Positions 34,729 through 44,559 of a DNA stretch of 64,000 bases are shown here, piece after piece. A program made the translations under genes and the position numbers. Below the pieces are notes generated by a model, which did not search any database, was not told the origin of the DNA, and was given only the letters and a program-made list of their open reading frames with translations. How positions within the stretch are numbered: the first letter of the stretch is position 1; every line of letters begins with the position of its first letter. Source of the stretch: Paenibacillus amylolyticus (GTDB lineage Bacteria > Bacillota > Bacilli > Paenibacillales > Paenibacillaceae); NCBI RefSeq assembly GCF_003719335.1, contig NZ_RIAS01000009.1, positions 124,001 to 188,000 of the forward strand, written 5' to 3'.

Positions 34729-35549
34729 ATGTTCAGTTATATTTCTCATCTCTTTGAGCGTGTTCAGCGTTTAAGAGGACAACTCCATAAGTTACTTGGC
34801 CCGCCGGGTTCACCATGTTTGACCTGTGGAACCCGTGCGGTGTTGTCTTCACGTTATCCGGGGATATGCCCGCGTTGTGTACAGCAGATTCCATGGATTC
34901 GTTCGATCCGTTGCCAGCGCTGTGGGCGTGGTGTAGGATGCCCTGACTGTGTGCGCCCGCATATGCAGAATCGCTCTTTCTTCTGCAATCGTAGCGCCGT
35001 TCAGTATAACGATCTCATGAAAGATTGGATAAGCATTACAAATTTCGAGGCTATGAGCGCTACGCCCCGCTGCTAACTGCTATGTTAACTCAAGCTTTTC
35101 AAGCGATGAGTGAAGAACTGACTCTTATATGTGAAAAAGAAACCAGGAAGCCGCTATGGCGACCGGATGCGGTCACGTATGTGCCCGTGAGCGACGAGCG
35201 CTTGGCCGAACGCGGCTTTAATCAGGCGGAGCGGCTGGCAGCAGGGCTTGCCATCACCGCTGGTTTGCCCTGTGTTGATCTGTTGCAACGCCAGATCAAC
35301 ACAGGGAAACAAAGCTTCAAGTCTCGCGCGGAGCGGTTCGAGACGATGAAACATGCCTTTTCTATCAAGCTTGATGAATTTGATTTCAGCCTGCTCAGGA
35401 ATTACAGCAAGCCGTTTAAATTACTTTTAATTGATGACATCTACACGACTGGAAGTACGTTAGATGCTTGTGGGCATGTCATTTTACATGCCGCAAGTAA
35501 AGCGAGCGTAACGTTGGAAATTTATACACTCACTTTAGCCAGATCGTAG
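34729..35549 (+). pseudogene. comFC: ComFC phosphoribosyltransferase-like competence protein, frameshifted
   Basis: ComFC works with ComFA in DNA uptake. The N-terminal part starts at ATG 34729 behind AAAGGAG (34713-34719) and holds the zinc cysteines CLTCGTR, CPRC, CQRCGRG and CPDC. It would end at 35074-35076. A second frame from about 35025 continues with KFRGYERYAPLL and includes the PRTase motif LLLIDDIYTTGSTLDAC near the C-terminus. The shift lies around 35029-35031 (tggataagc): one missing base would restore MKDWIKHYKFRG. Either the gene is broken or the base is a sequencing error. A whole ComFC would be about 273 residues, close to the family length of about 240. Confidence 0.9.
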
Positions 35550-35810
35550 CCTCTCCTTATAAGGAGAAGTACGTACTATAAGAACGTTTATTCTAATATT
35601 AATAACTTTTTACTTGTAAAACTGTCCTTTTGTATATTTGAGCTTTATTAGTCCAGTTGTTTGATGATATTTCGATTGAAAGTGTTACAAGAAAAAATTT
35701 ACATGTTAAAAAGAGGAATTGATGTTACTTCGTAGAATAGATAGTTCTGCCGTTCACCACAGGTGATTGTAGGAGTGGGGCAAACATATCTTTTGAAGGG
35801 GAGAACAACA

Positions 35811-38800
35811 TTGGTTGCAGGGACAAGAAAAAAAGGTGTTTATTTATGGACTGTCCGTTTACTAGTATTGATGCTGGTATTCGGACATTTTGGTGTGTAC
35901 GGGGGGAACCAGGCACATGCCGCAACGAGTAACAGGGTAGTTTCCAGCAGTTACGACTACCATTATGTCCTTACAGAGCAAGATGGAAATCTTCGTGTCA
36001 ATCAAAAAGCAATTGATCTCCGATGGGCAAGAGAATATAAATTGAATGCGTCCGGATATTCATTTTCTCGAAGACAGGCCGTTACGGCAACAGTTCCAAA
36101 AATGACGAACGTAGCATTCGGTACATACACATCTACTTATGCTGGAAAAGTAGAAAAGGCGATCATGATCGATTTTTCAGAAATCTGGCACTATTACACG
36201 GTGATGGAATATAGACAATCCGGTACAAGCGTGGGGCAGTGGGATATATCTCATGTGGATGTCTTTGGATATGAAACGCCACGATATGTGCAAAACTTCG
36301 AAGCGACTCAGCTTAGTCTGGTTGTTAATGCGGATACAGGTGTTGTTGTCGATTTTGTCTCCAACCTTAACCCGTATTACACCCGCAAAGCAGAATCCTA
36401 TAGTTTTGTGAAGGAATCGGCTACCAATCCTCCAATTACATCTATCCCGGAAATTCCGTTGAACTTAAGTGCCGCCGCTAGTGATGTTGCGGCCAATCTT
36501 GGATGGGGTGCTGCTAAACAGGCTGTCCAATATGAGATTGAAGAGAATGGGACCGTTAAAGGGCCATTTTATGGTATTGGTTATGCCGGCACTCAACTAT
36601 CCCCAAACACTTCATATACCTACAGAGTACGCGGGGTGAATAAACTTGGAACAGGTGAATGGAGTGAACCTTATACGCTGACCACACTGCTGAAGAAACC
36701 TGTTCTGACAGTAACAGCAGAGGAAGGCAAGAATATAATTCAATGGGATGCGGTCGAGTACGCTGACCGTTACCAATTACAGATCGACGGCGGAACACCG
36801 CTTGAGCTTGGTAATGTTACTTCCTATGAGCATGGAGGGCTTGAAGCCAACTCTACGCATACGTATACGCTCAAAGCTTATTCGGCTACGAATGAGAGCG
36901 ATTGGAGCGCAACTGTAAAACAGTTGACCGTACCTGATCGTGCAGATGGATTGAAGATAACGGATGCTACGTTAAACAAACTGTCATTATCTTGGAGTGC
37001 AGTAAAAGGGGCTACAGGCTATGACGTGGAGATTGACGGTACAATCGTTGCTGTCACTGGCACCACATACAATAAAACAGGTTTGACACCGAATACCGAA
37101 TATACATTTAGAATCAGACCTAAAAATGCAGGTGGACCTGGAAGCTGGAGTGAGGCCATCACAGGAACGACACAGATGAGCACACCGGTTATTCAAACGA
37201 ATGCAACACAAGAAGAAGTTATCCTTGTATGGCCAGCAATTGAAGGAGCTACTTCCTATGAAGTTGAGGCAGATGGAGTGATTATCGGAGGGGTAACGGA
37301 ACCGATCTACACGCATACAGCGCTTAAACCGGGAACAGTGCACAAATACCGTGTGCGTGCCATTAATAGCAACAATATCAGTGCTTGGACTGCAGTAAAA
37401 TCACAAACTACACTGCCTGACTCCGTCAGTGGTCTGGCCATTAACTCGGTAACCAATGCAGCGATAGCGTTAAAATGGACAGCTGTGACAGGAGCAACGG
37501 GCTATGATCTGGAGATCGATGGCACCGTTGTGGCGGTAACCGGGACAGCATATACGAAGAGTGGCCTCGCGGCGAACACCGATCACACCTTCCGCATCCG
37601 TTCGAAGAACACCGCGGGTGTAGGCGTATGGAGCGACCTGATCCGTGCAACAACACAGTTGAACACGCCTGTTTTGAAGGCTGCGTCGGAAGAAACAGCG
37701 ATCAACCTGACATGGGCAGCGATTGCCGATGCAACGAAATATGAGATTGAAGCGGATGGCGCAGTCGTAGCGACGGTGGAAGAACCAAGCTATAGCCACA
37801 CCTCTCTGTTGCCAGGTACAGCGCATAAATATCGTGTTCGTGCGTTAACGGAAACGAATACAAGCGCGTGGACAGTCGTTCTAACACAGAGCACGATTCC
37901 TGCATCTGTCAGTGGTCTGGCCATTAACTCGGTAACCAATGCAGCGATAGCGTTAAAATGGACAGCTGTGACAGGAGCAACAGGCTATGATCTGGAGATC
38001 GATGGCACTGTTGTAGCAGTCACGGGCACAGCATATACGAAGAGTGGCCTCGCGGCGAACACCGATCACACTTTCCGCATCCGTTCGAAGAACACCGCAG
38101 GTGTAGGCGTATGGAGTGACCTGATCCGTGCAACAACACAGTTGAATACCCCTGTTCTGAAAGCTGCGTCGGAAGAAACAGCGATCAACCTGACGTGGGC
38201 AGCGATTGCCGATGCAACGAAATACGAGATTGAAGCGGATGGCGCAGTCGTAGCGACGGTGGAAGAACCAAGCTATAGCCATACCTCCCTGTTGCCAGGT
38301 ACAGCGCATAAATATCGTATTCGTGCGTTAACGGAAACAAATACAAGCGCGTGGACAACGGTACTGACGCAAAGCACGATACCTGCATCCGTCAGTGGTC
38401 TGGCCATTAACTCGGTAACCAATGCAGCTATAGCGTTAAAATGGACAGCTGTGACAGGAGCTACCGGCTATGATCTGGAGATCGATGGCACTGTTGTAGC
38501 GGTTACCGGCACAGCCTATACGAAGAGTGGCCTTGCGGCGAACACCGATCACACCTTCCGCATTCGTTCGAAGAATGCCGCAGGTGCAGGTGCGTGGAGC
38601 GACCTGATCCGTTCAACAACACAGTTGAATACGCCTGTTCTGAAAGCTGTGTCGGAAGAAACAGCGATCAACCTGACATGGGCAGCGATTGCCGATGCAA
38701 CGAAATACGAGATCGAAGCGGATGGCGCAGTCGTAGCGACGGTGGAAGAACCAAGCTATAGCCATACCTCCCTGTTGCCAGGTACAGCGCATAAATATCG

Positions 38801-39839
38801 TATTCGTGCGTTAACGGAAACAAATACAAGTGCATGGACAACGGTTCTGACGCAAAGTACTATTCCAGCATCCGTCAGTGGTCTGGCGATTAACACCGTG
38901 ACCAATGCAGCTATTGCATTGAAATGGACAGCTGTCACTGGAGCTACCGGCTATGATTTGGAGATCGATGGCACCGTTGTGGCGGTAACCGGGACAGCAT
39001 ATACGAAGAGCGGCCTCGCGGCGAACACCGATCACACTTTCCGCATCCGCGCCAAAAATGCAGCCGGAATCGGTAGCTGGAGTGAAATGCTGAATGCCTC
39101 TACGCAATTAAATCTGCCAACCGCTTTGAAAGGGGTGCCAGAAGAAACTTCGATTCTTTTGACATGGACTGGAGTTGCTGGGGCAACCAAATATGAAATT
39201 GAGGCAGACGGAAACAGCGTAGCAACCGTGAGTGACCCTTTTTACACTCACAGCGAGCTGCTCGGAGGAACTGCACACAAGTATCGCGTACGAGCGCTGA
39301 CCGATACCAATGTGAGTGCATGGACAGCCGTGGTCTCCCAAACAACACTGCCAGGAAGTGTACCCGGTCTAACTGTGAATTCTGCAACAACCGCAGCAAT
39401 TGCGCTAAAATGGAATGCAGTAATCGGAGCAACCGGCTATGATCTGGAGATTGACGGTACAATCGTGGCGATCAATGCTGTTGCCTACACGAAGAGTGGG
39501 TTTGCACCCAATTCAGAGCATTCTTTCCGTATTCGAGCGAAGAATGCTTCCGGTGTCGGAGCATGGAGCGAAATGATTACGGGAGTAACTCAATTGAGTG
39601 CAGCGGTACCTAAGGGAACAGTAGATCGGACAAGCATTACAATTACATGGGACAATGTAGCGGGTGCCACATCCTATGAGATTGAAGCAGACGGACAGAT
39701 TGCTGCGATTGTTAGTGATCCAGCATTTATACATCTGGATTTATTACCTGCAAGTGTGCATAGATACCGTGTTCGGGCATTTAATGATCAGAATACGAGT
39801 GTATGGTCTTCAATTGTGAGTATTAGAACCTTGAATTAA
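35811..39839 (+). CDS. Giant exported protein of fourteen fibronectin type III modules
   Basis: A 1342-residue protein starting at TTG 35811 (AAGGGGAG at 35796-35803). Residues 1-45 are a signal peptide with cleavage near QAHAAT. A unique N-terminal domain (about 46-205) follows, then fourteen FN3 modules of about 80 residues, alternating between an A type (SVSGLAINSVTNAAIALKW) and a B type (TPVLKAASEETAINLTW). There is no SLH, LPXTG or membrane anchor, so it is secreted or held by binding. FN3 arrays usually act as spacers or in polysaccharide binding. Translation from GTG 35775 is possible but less likely. A terminator follows. The middle modules are almost identical in DNA sequence, as described in the repeat entry. 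Confidence 0.9.
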   Translation: MVAGTRKKGVYLWTVRLLVLMLVFGHFGVYGGNQAHAATSNRVVSSSYDYHYVLTEQDGNLRVNQKAIDLRWAREYKLNASGYSFSRRQAVTATVPKMTNVAFGTYTSTYAGKVEKAIMIDFSEIWHYYTVMEYRQSGTSVGQWDISHVDVFGYETPRYVQNFEATQLSLVVNADTGVVVDFVSNLNPYYTRKAESYSFVKESATNPPITSIPEIPLNLSAAASDVAANLGWGAAKQAVQYEIEENGTVKGPFYGIGYAGTQLSPNTSYTYRVRGVNKLGTGEWSEPYTLTTLLKKPVLTVTAEEGKNIIQWDAVEYADRYQLQIDGGTPLELGNVTSYEHGGLEANSTHTYTLKAYSATNESDWSATVKQLTVPDRADGLKITDATLNKLSLSWSAVKGATGYDVEIDGTIVAVTGTTYNKTGLTPNTEYTFRIRPKNAGGPGSWSEAITGTTQMSTPVIQTNATQEEVILVWPAIEGATSYEVEADGVIIGGVTEPIYTHTALKPGTVHKYRVRAINSNNISAWTAVKSQTTLPDSVSGLAINSVTNAAIALKWTAVTGATGYDLEIDGTVVAVTGTAYTKSGLAANTDHTFRIRSKNTAGVGVWSDLIRATTQLNTPVLKAASEETAINLTWAAIADATKYEIEADGAVVATVEEPSYSHTSLLPGTAHKYRVRALTETNTSAWTVVLTQSTIPASVSGLAINSVTNAAIALKWTAVTGATGYDLEIDGTVVAVTGTAYTKSGLAANTDHTFRIRSKNTAGVGVWSDLIRATTQLNTPVLKAASEETAINLTWAAIADATKYEIEADGAVVATVEEPSYSHTSLLPGTAHKYRIRALTETNTSAWTTVLTQSTIPASVSGLAINSVTNAAIALKWTAVTGATGYDLEIDGTVVAVTGTAYTKSGLAANTDHTFRIRSKNAAGAGAWSDLIRSTTQLNTPVLKAVSEETAINLTWAAIADATKYEIEADGAVVATVEEPSYSHTSLLPGTAHKYRIRALTETNTSAWTTVLTQSTIPASVSGLAINTVTNAAIALKWTAVTGATGYDLEIDGTVVAVTGTAYTKSGLAANTDHTFRIRAKNAAGIGSWSEMLNASTQLNLPTALKGVPEETSILLTWTGVAGATKYEIEADGNSVATVSDPFYTHSELLGGTAHKYRVRALTDTNVSAWTAVVSQTTLPGSVPGLTVNSATTAAIALKWNAVIGATGYDLEIDGTIVAINAVAYTKSGFAPNSEHSFRIRAKNASGVGAWSEMITGVTQLSAAVPKGTVDRTSITITWDNVAGATSYEIEADGQIAAIVSDPAFIHLDLLPASVHRYRVRAFNDQNTSVWSSIVSIRTLN
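37425..39356 (+). repeat. Tandem 483 bp direct repeats, four units
   Basis: The sequence gtcagtggtctggccattaa starts at 37425, 37908 and 38391, and a variant at 38874, giving an exact period of 483 bases (161 codons, one A plus one B FN3 module). A fifth, diverged unit begins at 39357. The first three units differ by only a few bases, and the differences are mostly silent. Units this alike imply recent duplication or gene conversion, and copy number may vary between strains. Confidence 0.95.
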
Positions 39840-39861
39840 TGATATATAATAATTACAATTC

Positions 39862-39907
39862 CGGAGACGGGTTTGCGTAAACGTGCATCCTGTCTTCGTT
39901 TTTATTT
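39862..39907 (+). terminator. Rho-independent terminator after the FN3 gene
   Basis: cggagacggg (39862-39871) pairs with cctgtcttcg (39889-39898) with G-U pairs, followed by a T tract. Confidence 0.8.
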
Positions 39908-39999
39908 CGTAAATAAGCTATGGACTTCATATGAGAAAATAAGGTAATGTATAGATATTATCTAGTCGGAAAAGGAAGTTTGAGAGGGGAGTTTTAGCG

Positions 40000-40407
40000 A
40001 TGAATTTAGGGAATTGTCCTCGTTGCGGCAAATTGTATGCATTGAATTTTCGTGATGTGTGCTCGAACTGTATCAAGGAAATGGAGCAGGAATACCAGAT
40101 CTGTGTAGACTATTTGCGCGAGAATAAAGGCGCCAACATACAGGAACTGTCGGATGCGACAGAAGTTTCAATCAAAACCATCACGAAGTTTATTCGAGAG
40201 GGACGGATTTCCATCGAAAACGCCCCGAATATGATGTATCCTTGTGAAGTGTGCGGAATGCTGATTCGTGAAGGCCATATGTGCGATTCCTGCCGTACTC
40301 GACTAACGAAAGACTTGGCTGGGGCAGCTCGTGAAGTAGGCCAGAAGGATAACAACCAAGTAGGCGGACGAACCTACAATGCCGTCGACAAACTGCGCAA
40401 TTCATAG
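40000..40407 (+). CDS. yvyF: Flagellar operon protein YvyF (TIGR03826-type)
   Basis: A 135-residue protein with two zinc-ribbon-like cysteine sets: CPRCG and CSNC near the N-terminus and CEVC and CDSC near residues 83-100. A helix-turn-helix-like segment lies between them (IQELSDATEVSIKTITKFIREGR). This is the YvyF family that heads the flgM operon of Bacilli; its function is unclear, perhaps regulatory. Start ATG 40000 follows a GAGAGGGGAG site. flgM follows after a hairpin. Confidence 0.93.
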   Translation: MNLGNCPRCGKLYALNFRDVCSNCIKEMEQEYQICVDYLRENKGANIQELSDATEVSIKTITKFIREGRISIENAPNMMYPCEVCGMLIREGHMCDSCRTRLTKDLAGAAREVGQKDNNQVGGRTYNAVDKLRNS

Positions 40408-40457
40408 GAACGTGGTCTTAAATACGAATAATGCTATAACAAATGTTTTGGAACGTA

Positions 40458-40490
40458 CCGATAAACTTATTAAAGATTATCGGTTTTTTT
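40458..40490 (+). terminator. Terminator between yvyF and flgM
   Basis: ccgataa (40458-40464) pairs with ttatcgg (40477-40483), followed by about eight T. It separates yvyF from flgM and suggests that flgM has its own promoter. Confidence 0.85.
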
Positions 40491-40515
40491 TATTATCCTA
40501 CTCATTTCGAACACA

Positions 40516-40542
40516 TAAAGATAAAGAAAGAAATACGTATAT
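40516..40542 (+). promoter_or_regulatory. Candidate sigma-D promoter for flgM
   Basis: TAAA at 40516-40519, 15-base spacer, ACGTATAT at 40535-40542, resembling TAAA-N15-GCCGATAT but matching only five of eight -10 bases. Sigma-D control of flgM is known in Bacillus subtilis. Confidence 0.45.
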
Positions 40543-40580
40543 CAACGAAAAAAATTCAGGTGAAAGGAAGTGCACTTCGA

Positions 40581-40865
40581 ATGAAAATCAATGAACCAAG
40601 TCGAATTGGAGCCATCAATTCATATCAGAGGAATGTTGAATCCAATCAGCAGGCTGAGACCAAGAAAAGCCGCCGTAAGGATGAAGTATCCATTTCTCCG
40701 GAGGCGATGAAGATGCTCGAAGAACAAGGACGTACGCAAGATGCAGGACGGCTGCAACGAATTCAGGAGTTGAAAGAGCAGGTAAGCTCGGGAACATACC
40801 AGGTGGACAGTAGCAAGCTTGCTGACAAGCTGCTACCGTATTTCAAGTCTTTTGATAAGGAATAG
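40581..40865 (+). CDS. flgM: Anti-sigma-D factor FlgM
   Basis: FlgM holds sigma-D until the hook-basal body is complete and FlgM is exported or otherwise relieved. The 94-residue protein has the conserved C-terminal sigma-binding region RLQRIQELKEQVSSGTYQVD and SSKLADKLL, preceded by the family-typical basic N-terminus. ATG 40581 is preceded by AAAGGAAG. The longer frame from 40443 overlaps the terminator and is not real. flgN follows 11 bases later. Confidence 0.94.
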   Translation: MKINEPSRIGAINSYQRNVESNQQAETKKSRRKDEVSISPEAMKMLEEQGRTQDAGRLQRIQELKEQVSSGTYQVDSSKLADKLLPYFKSFDKE

Positions 40866-40876
40866 GTGATTATGTA

Positions 40877-41380
40877 ATGGCAGCACTGGACAGATTAATT
40901 GCAGTTTTAGAGCAGATGGAGCAAAGTCACCGTGATATGCTGGCACTCAGTCAGGTTAAACGAGAAGTTATCGTCAAAAATGATGTAGACCAGCTTATTG
41001 CTATCATGAATAAGGAATCCAAGTTTATGAAACAGCAGGAGCCGCTTGAAACAGAACGACTACACGCTGTCCACGAACTGCTTCAGGAGCGTGGCATTAA
41101 GTCCATGCTGAACCTGAATATTACCGAGATTTCCAAGCTGATCTTTGATCCGGCTGACAAACAGCGATTGTTTGAAGTTCAGAAGAAGCTGGCGGGAACA
41201 TTACAAGAATTGAAAGATATCAATCAACTCAATCAAAAGTTAATTGAACAATCGTTAATGTTTATTGATCTATCGATGGACATCTTTGCTTCGAGGCCTG
41301 AACAGGATGCAACTTATCAGCATCCTGCTGATAAGCACGGCAATCCAGGACGAATCGGTCTGTTCGACACGCGTGCCTGA
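40877..41380 (+). CDS. flgN: Flagellar chaperone FlgN
   Basis: FlgN is a cytosolic chaperone for the hook-filament junction proteins FlgK and FlgL. The 167-residue, all-helical protein is rich in Gln and Leu with heptads over most of its length (MAALDRLIAVLEQMEQS, LAGTLQELKDINQLNQKL), and ends with a flexible, charged tail. It sits directly before flgK, as in Bacillus, which supports the call more strongly than sequence alone. Confidence 0.88.
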   Translation: MAALDRLIAVLEQMEQSHRDMLALSQVKREVIVKNDVDQLIAIMNKESKFMKQQEPLETERLHAVHELLQERGIKSMLNLNITEISKLIFDPADKQRLFEVQKKLAGTLQELKDINQLNQKLIEQSLMFIDLSMDIFASRPEQDATYQHPADKHGNPGRIGLFDTRA

Positions 41381-41399
41381 TTAAATAGGGGGAAACCAG

Positions 41400-42944
41400 G
41401 TGACATCTACATTTCATTCAATCGAAACGGCTAAACGCAGTTTGTTTGCACAGACGACCGCTCTTAGCACAACAGGTCATAACGTAGCCAACGCCAACAC
41501 GGAGGGGTACTCACGTCAGAAAGTAAATATGCAAGCATCCATTCCTATGGAGCCGTTTGCATTTTTGCATAGTACATCACCAGGGCAACTCGGAACGGGG
41601 GTAGAGTTCGACTCGATCACCCGTGTTCGCGAGAAATTTCTGGATGACCAATATCGCAACGAAAATACCAACTTCGGGAGTTGGTCCATTCAACGGGATA
41701 CACTGGAGAAACTTGAGGCAATTGTCAACGAACCTTCCAAAACTGGTTTTCGTACGGTTATGGATAATTTCTATAAATCCTGGTCAGATCTAAGTAAAAA
41801 CCCGGAAGACGTTACGGCTCGCCGAATTGTTAAAGAGACCACTCTGGCTCTTACCGACGCGATGAACCAGATTAGTCGCCAATTAGACTCTCTAAGTCAG
41901 GATTTGGATAGTAATATTGCGGTGAAAAGTAATGAAATTCAGGGTTATCTGGGTAACATTGCAAACCTGAATAGTGCAATCGTAAAGGTTGAATCCCTTG
42001 GCGATAACGCAAACGATTTGCGTGACCAACGTGACTTAATGGCAGACAAGCTGTCCAAAATTATGAATATTACCGTTACCGATACACCACAGGGCTACCA
42101 GATTCAGATGAATGGACAGGAGCTTGTAACGGGTGGGGCTGTTCAAGCTACTGTAGATTCAGCGTTTTTGAATAATGCCTATACAGCGGGTACGCTCACC
42201 AACGGTGAAGTTCACGGTATGATCAGATCCAGAGATACGCTGGTGAGTGATTATCGTAAACAGATGGATGACTTAGCGAATACGCTGGCCAATGGAGATA
42301 TTGATATCACCATACCTGCGGGCTCCGTGTTGCCGGAAAACAATTCGTTGGGCCTTACGGGCGCAGCGCGGACACTGACCAGTGACATGAAGGTTACAGT
42401 AAAAGGGCTGAACGGATTGCATCAACTGGGTTACAGCATGGATGGAACGAATAATGGAGGATTACCGTTCTTTACTGCGGCTGGAGGCGGAACTGCAATT
42501 ACTGCCGGAAATATCTCCTTGAATGCTGCAATATTGGCTGATCCAAGTAAAATTGCAACATCCCTGCGGACGACAACGGCTTCCGGCACGGAAACGGTGA
42601 TTAAGGGGAACAACACTCTTGCGAACTTGATCGCAAACCTTAAGGATACGCCGATGAAATCGGCAGATGGTCTAAGTAGTGCAACGATTGGTGCTCAATT
42701 TAGTGCCATTGTGGGACAGTTAGGTGTTCAATCGCAGGAAGCCGCACGTCAGACTTCCAACTCCGAGTTTTTGGTACAGCAAGTGGATACACGGCGTCAA
42801 TCCGTCAGTGGTGTATCACTGGATGAAGAGATGGGGAACATGATCAAGTTCCAGCATGCGTACAGTGCATCAGCACGTTTTATGACCACATACGATCAAC
42901 TGTTAGATAAATTGATTAACTCTACGGGTATGGTAGGCAGATAA
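41400..42944 (+). CDS. flgK: Flagellar hook-filament junction protein FlgK
   Basis: FlgK (HAP1) forms the first junction ring between hook and filament. The 514-residue protein starts with the axial-protein helix region SFHSIETAKRSLFAQTTALS and GHNVANANTEGYSRQKV, and ends with VSLDEEMGNMIKFQHAYSASARFMTTYDQLLDKLI-type C-terminal D0 helix (quoted in parts; core motif EEMGNMIKFQHAYSASARF). Start GTG 41400 follows GGGGG. The middle (about 100-380) is the variable surface domain. It lies between flgN and flgL. Confidence 0.96.
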   Translation: MTSTFHSIETAKRSLFAQTTALSTTGHNVANANTEGYSRQKVNMQASIPMEPFAFLHSTSPGQLGTGVEFDSITRVREKFLDDQYRNENTNFGSWSIQRDTLEKLEAIVNEPSKTGFRTVMDNFYKSWSDLSKNPEDVTARRIVKETTLALTDAMNQISRQLDSLSQDLDSNIAVKSNEIQGYLGNIANLNSAIVKVESLGDNANDLRDQRDLMADKLSKIMNITVTDTPQGYQIQMNGQELVTGGAVQATVDSAFLNNAYTAGTLTNGEVHGMIRSRDTLVSDYRKQMDDLANTLANGDIDITIPAGSVLPENNSLGLTGAARTLTSDMKVTVKGLNGLHQLGYSMDGTNNGGLPFFTAAGGGTAITAGNISLNAAILADPSKIATSLRTTTASGTETVIKGNNTLANLIANLKDTPMKSADGLSSATIGAQFSAIVGQLGVQSQEAARQTSNSEFLVQQVDTRRQSVSGVSLDEEMGNMIKFQHAYSASARFMTTYDQLLDKLINSTGMVGR

Positions 42945-42968
42945 TCGAAGGGAGTGACATGACAGACC

Positions 42969-43889
42969 ATGAGAATTACAAATAATATGTTGGGTGCGCA
43001 ACTGCTAATGAACCTCAACAGGAATGCACAACAGATGAACAACACTCAGACTCAACTGGCTACGGGGCGTAAAATCAACAAGCCTTCGGATGATCCGGTA
43101 GGGATCACGTACTCCCTTCGTTACCGTGCTGAATTATCATCTAATGAGCAATATCAGAAAAACGTGGATAGTGCCGTTTCCTGGTTGGAATTTAATGATA
43201 CCGTGCTGAATCAGGCTGGTAACGTTGTTCAGCGTTTGCGTGAATTGACGGTTCAAGCGACAACAGGAACTAATCCTCAGACCGCACTCGATAGCATTAA
43301 TGAAGAGGTAAAACAGCTGAAGGAACAGCTTATTGATATTTCGAATAGTAAGCTTAATGGGAAATACATTTTTAATGGGGAGACCTATGATGTCAAACCT
43401 TATGATTTTCCTTCTAATGCGGATGGTACGCTAGATACGACCAATGCTGCTTCGGTAGTGACGGACCAAGGGAAGATCAATTTCATTGTAGGTGAAAGTG
43501 TGCAACTGCCTATCAATGTAAGCGGGAATGAAGTTTTCGGTACAGCTACAGAACAAGACAATCTATTTGTGATCATGAATACCGTTATGCAAGCATTACA
43601 AGATGGCGACCAAAAGGAATTGTCTAATCAACTGGACATCATGGATTCTCGTATGGGGAAAATATTGTCGATCCGATCCGAAATTGGAGCAAAAACAAAC
43701 CGTGTTGATCTGATGATGGGGCGTTTGGATGATCTGGGTATTAACCTGACGGATCTGCAAGCCAAAGTCGAGGATGCCGATATTGCAGAACTGTCTTTGA
43801 AATCTAAAATCCAGGAAAATATCTATAACGCCTCGTTGTCTGTTGGCGCAAAAATCATATCACCTTCTCTGGTGGATTTCCTGAGATAA
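42969..43889 (+). CDS. flgL: Flagellar hook-filament junction protein FlgL
   Basis: FlgL (HAP3) is the second junction protein. The 306-residue protein has MRITNNMLGAQLLMNLNRNA at its start, ATGRKINKPSDDPVG near residue 30, and an axial C-terminal helix (AELSLKSKIQENIYNASLSVGAKIISPSLVDFL, quoted in part). GAAGGGAGTG precedes ATG 42969. It is translated right after flgK. Confidence 0.97.
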   Translation: MRITNNMLGAQLLMNLNRNAQQMNNTQTQLATGRKINKPSDDPVGITYSLRYRAELSSNEQYQKNVDSAVSWLEFNDTVLNQAGNVVQRLRELTVQATTGTNPQTALDSINEEVKQLKEQLIDISNSKLNGKYIFNGETYDVKPYDFPSNADGTLDTTNAASVVTDQGKINFIVGESVQLPINVSGNEVFGTATEQDNLFVIMNTVMQALQDGDQKELSNQLDIMDSRMGKILSIRSEIGAKTNRVDLMMGRLDDLGINLTDLQAKVEDADIAELSLKSKIQENIYNASLSVGAKIISPSLVDFLR

Positions 43890-43905
43890 GAGGAGTGGGT
43901 GCAGT

Positions 43906-44475
43906 ATGAAGATCCTTCCTGTGGTACAGATTCAGACAACCCCTTCTATATTAAATATTGATGCCGACCCTGGAAAATATTCTATCCGTCAGCCCAAAGC
44001 CGATGTACAGCTTCAGACTAAGCCGGCTAAACTTACGGTTCAGAGTCATCCGATTGAGCTTAATGTAGATCAAAGCCAAGCATTCGCCGCCTATACAGGC
44101 GGTAATATGATTGATATGAATGCCCGAATCTACTCGGGAATTCAGCAAAATTTCCTTCAAAATCTCGCTGCGCGAGTAGAACAAGGGAACCAGCTCGCTG
44201 CTATTCACAAACCAGGCAATACGATTGCGAACATTGTGGGCAGCGATTGGATGCCTCAGCCGTTTCCAGAGACGCGAACTCCTGCTTCTTTTGATAACGT
44301 GGAGATCCGCATCAATACAAGGCCACCCGATATTAGTTATGATCCGGCGGTTTCTGAGCTGAATGTGACGGTAAACAAACCGGAGATTGAGTATCAACGA
44401 GGCAAGCTGGACATCTATGTGAAGCAATATGCATCCGTTAAATACACACCGCCAGCCATCGATATGGCGTTATAA
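43906..44475 (+). CDS. DUF6470-type protein (YviE family)
   Basis: A 189-residue protein. It has no signal peptide or membrane segment. Several repeats of a beta-strand motif such as 'IQTTPSILNIDADPG' and 'LTVQSHPIELNVDQ' suggest a beta-solenoid-like or extended structure. It lies between flgL and fliW, where Bacillus subtilis has yviE, and matches my memory of the DUF6470 family. Function unknown; it may modulate flagellin or junction assembly. It ends the flgM-flgL transcript before a terminator. Confidence 0.85.
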   Translation: MKILPVVQIQTTPSILNIDADPGKYSIRQPKADVQLQTKPAKLTVQSHPIELNVDQSQAFAAYTGGNMIDMNARIYSGIQQNFLQNLAARVEQGNQLAAIHKPGNTIANIVGSDWMPQPFPETRTPASFDNVEIRINTRPPDISYDPAVSELNVTVNKPEIEYQRGKLDIYVKQYASVKYTPPAIDMAL

Positions 44476-44486
44476 GTTATAATGTG

Positions 44487-44529
44487 AGCTATAGACGGTC
44501 TCGGACGAAGCCCTCTATGGCTTTTTTTG
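44487..44529 (+). terminator. Terminator between the DUF6470 gene and fliW
   Basis: agctataga (44487-44495) pairs with tctatggct (44514-44522), then seven T. The fliW binding site starts 15 bases later. This geometry matches the hairpin in front of comFA. Confidence 0.85.
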
Positions 44530-44559
44530 TACAAAATCATCGCCAAGGAGGCGTTTATT

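Noticed and set aside
37425-39356. Regular repeats that might be a CRISPR-like or satellite array
   Set aside because: The period is 483 bases and codes for FN3 modules in one continuous frame.
44527-44559. TTG start for fliW at 44527
   Set aside because: It lies at the T tract of the preceding terminator with no ribosome binding site in front, and would add residues not seen in the family.
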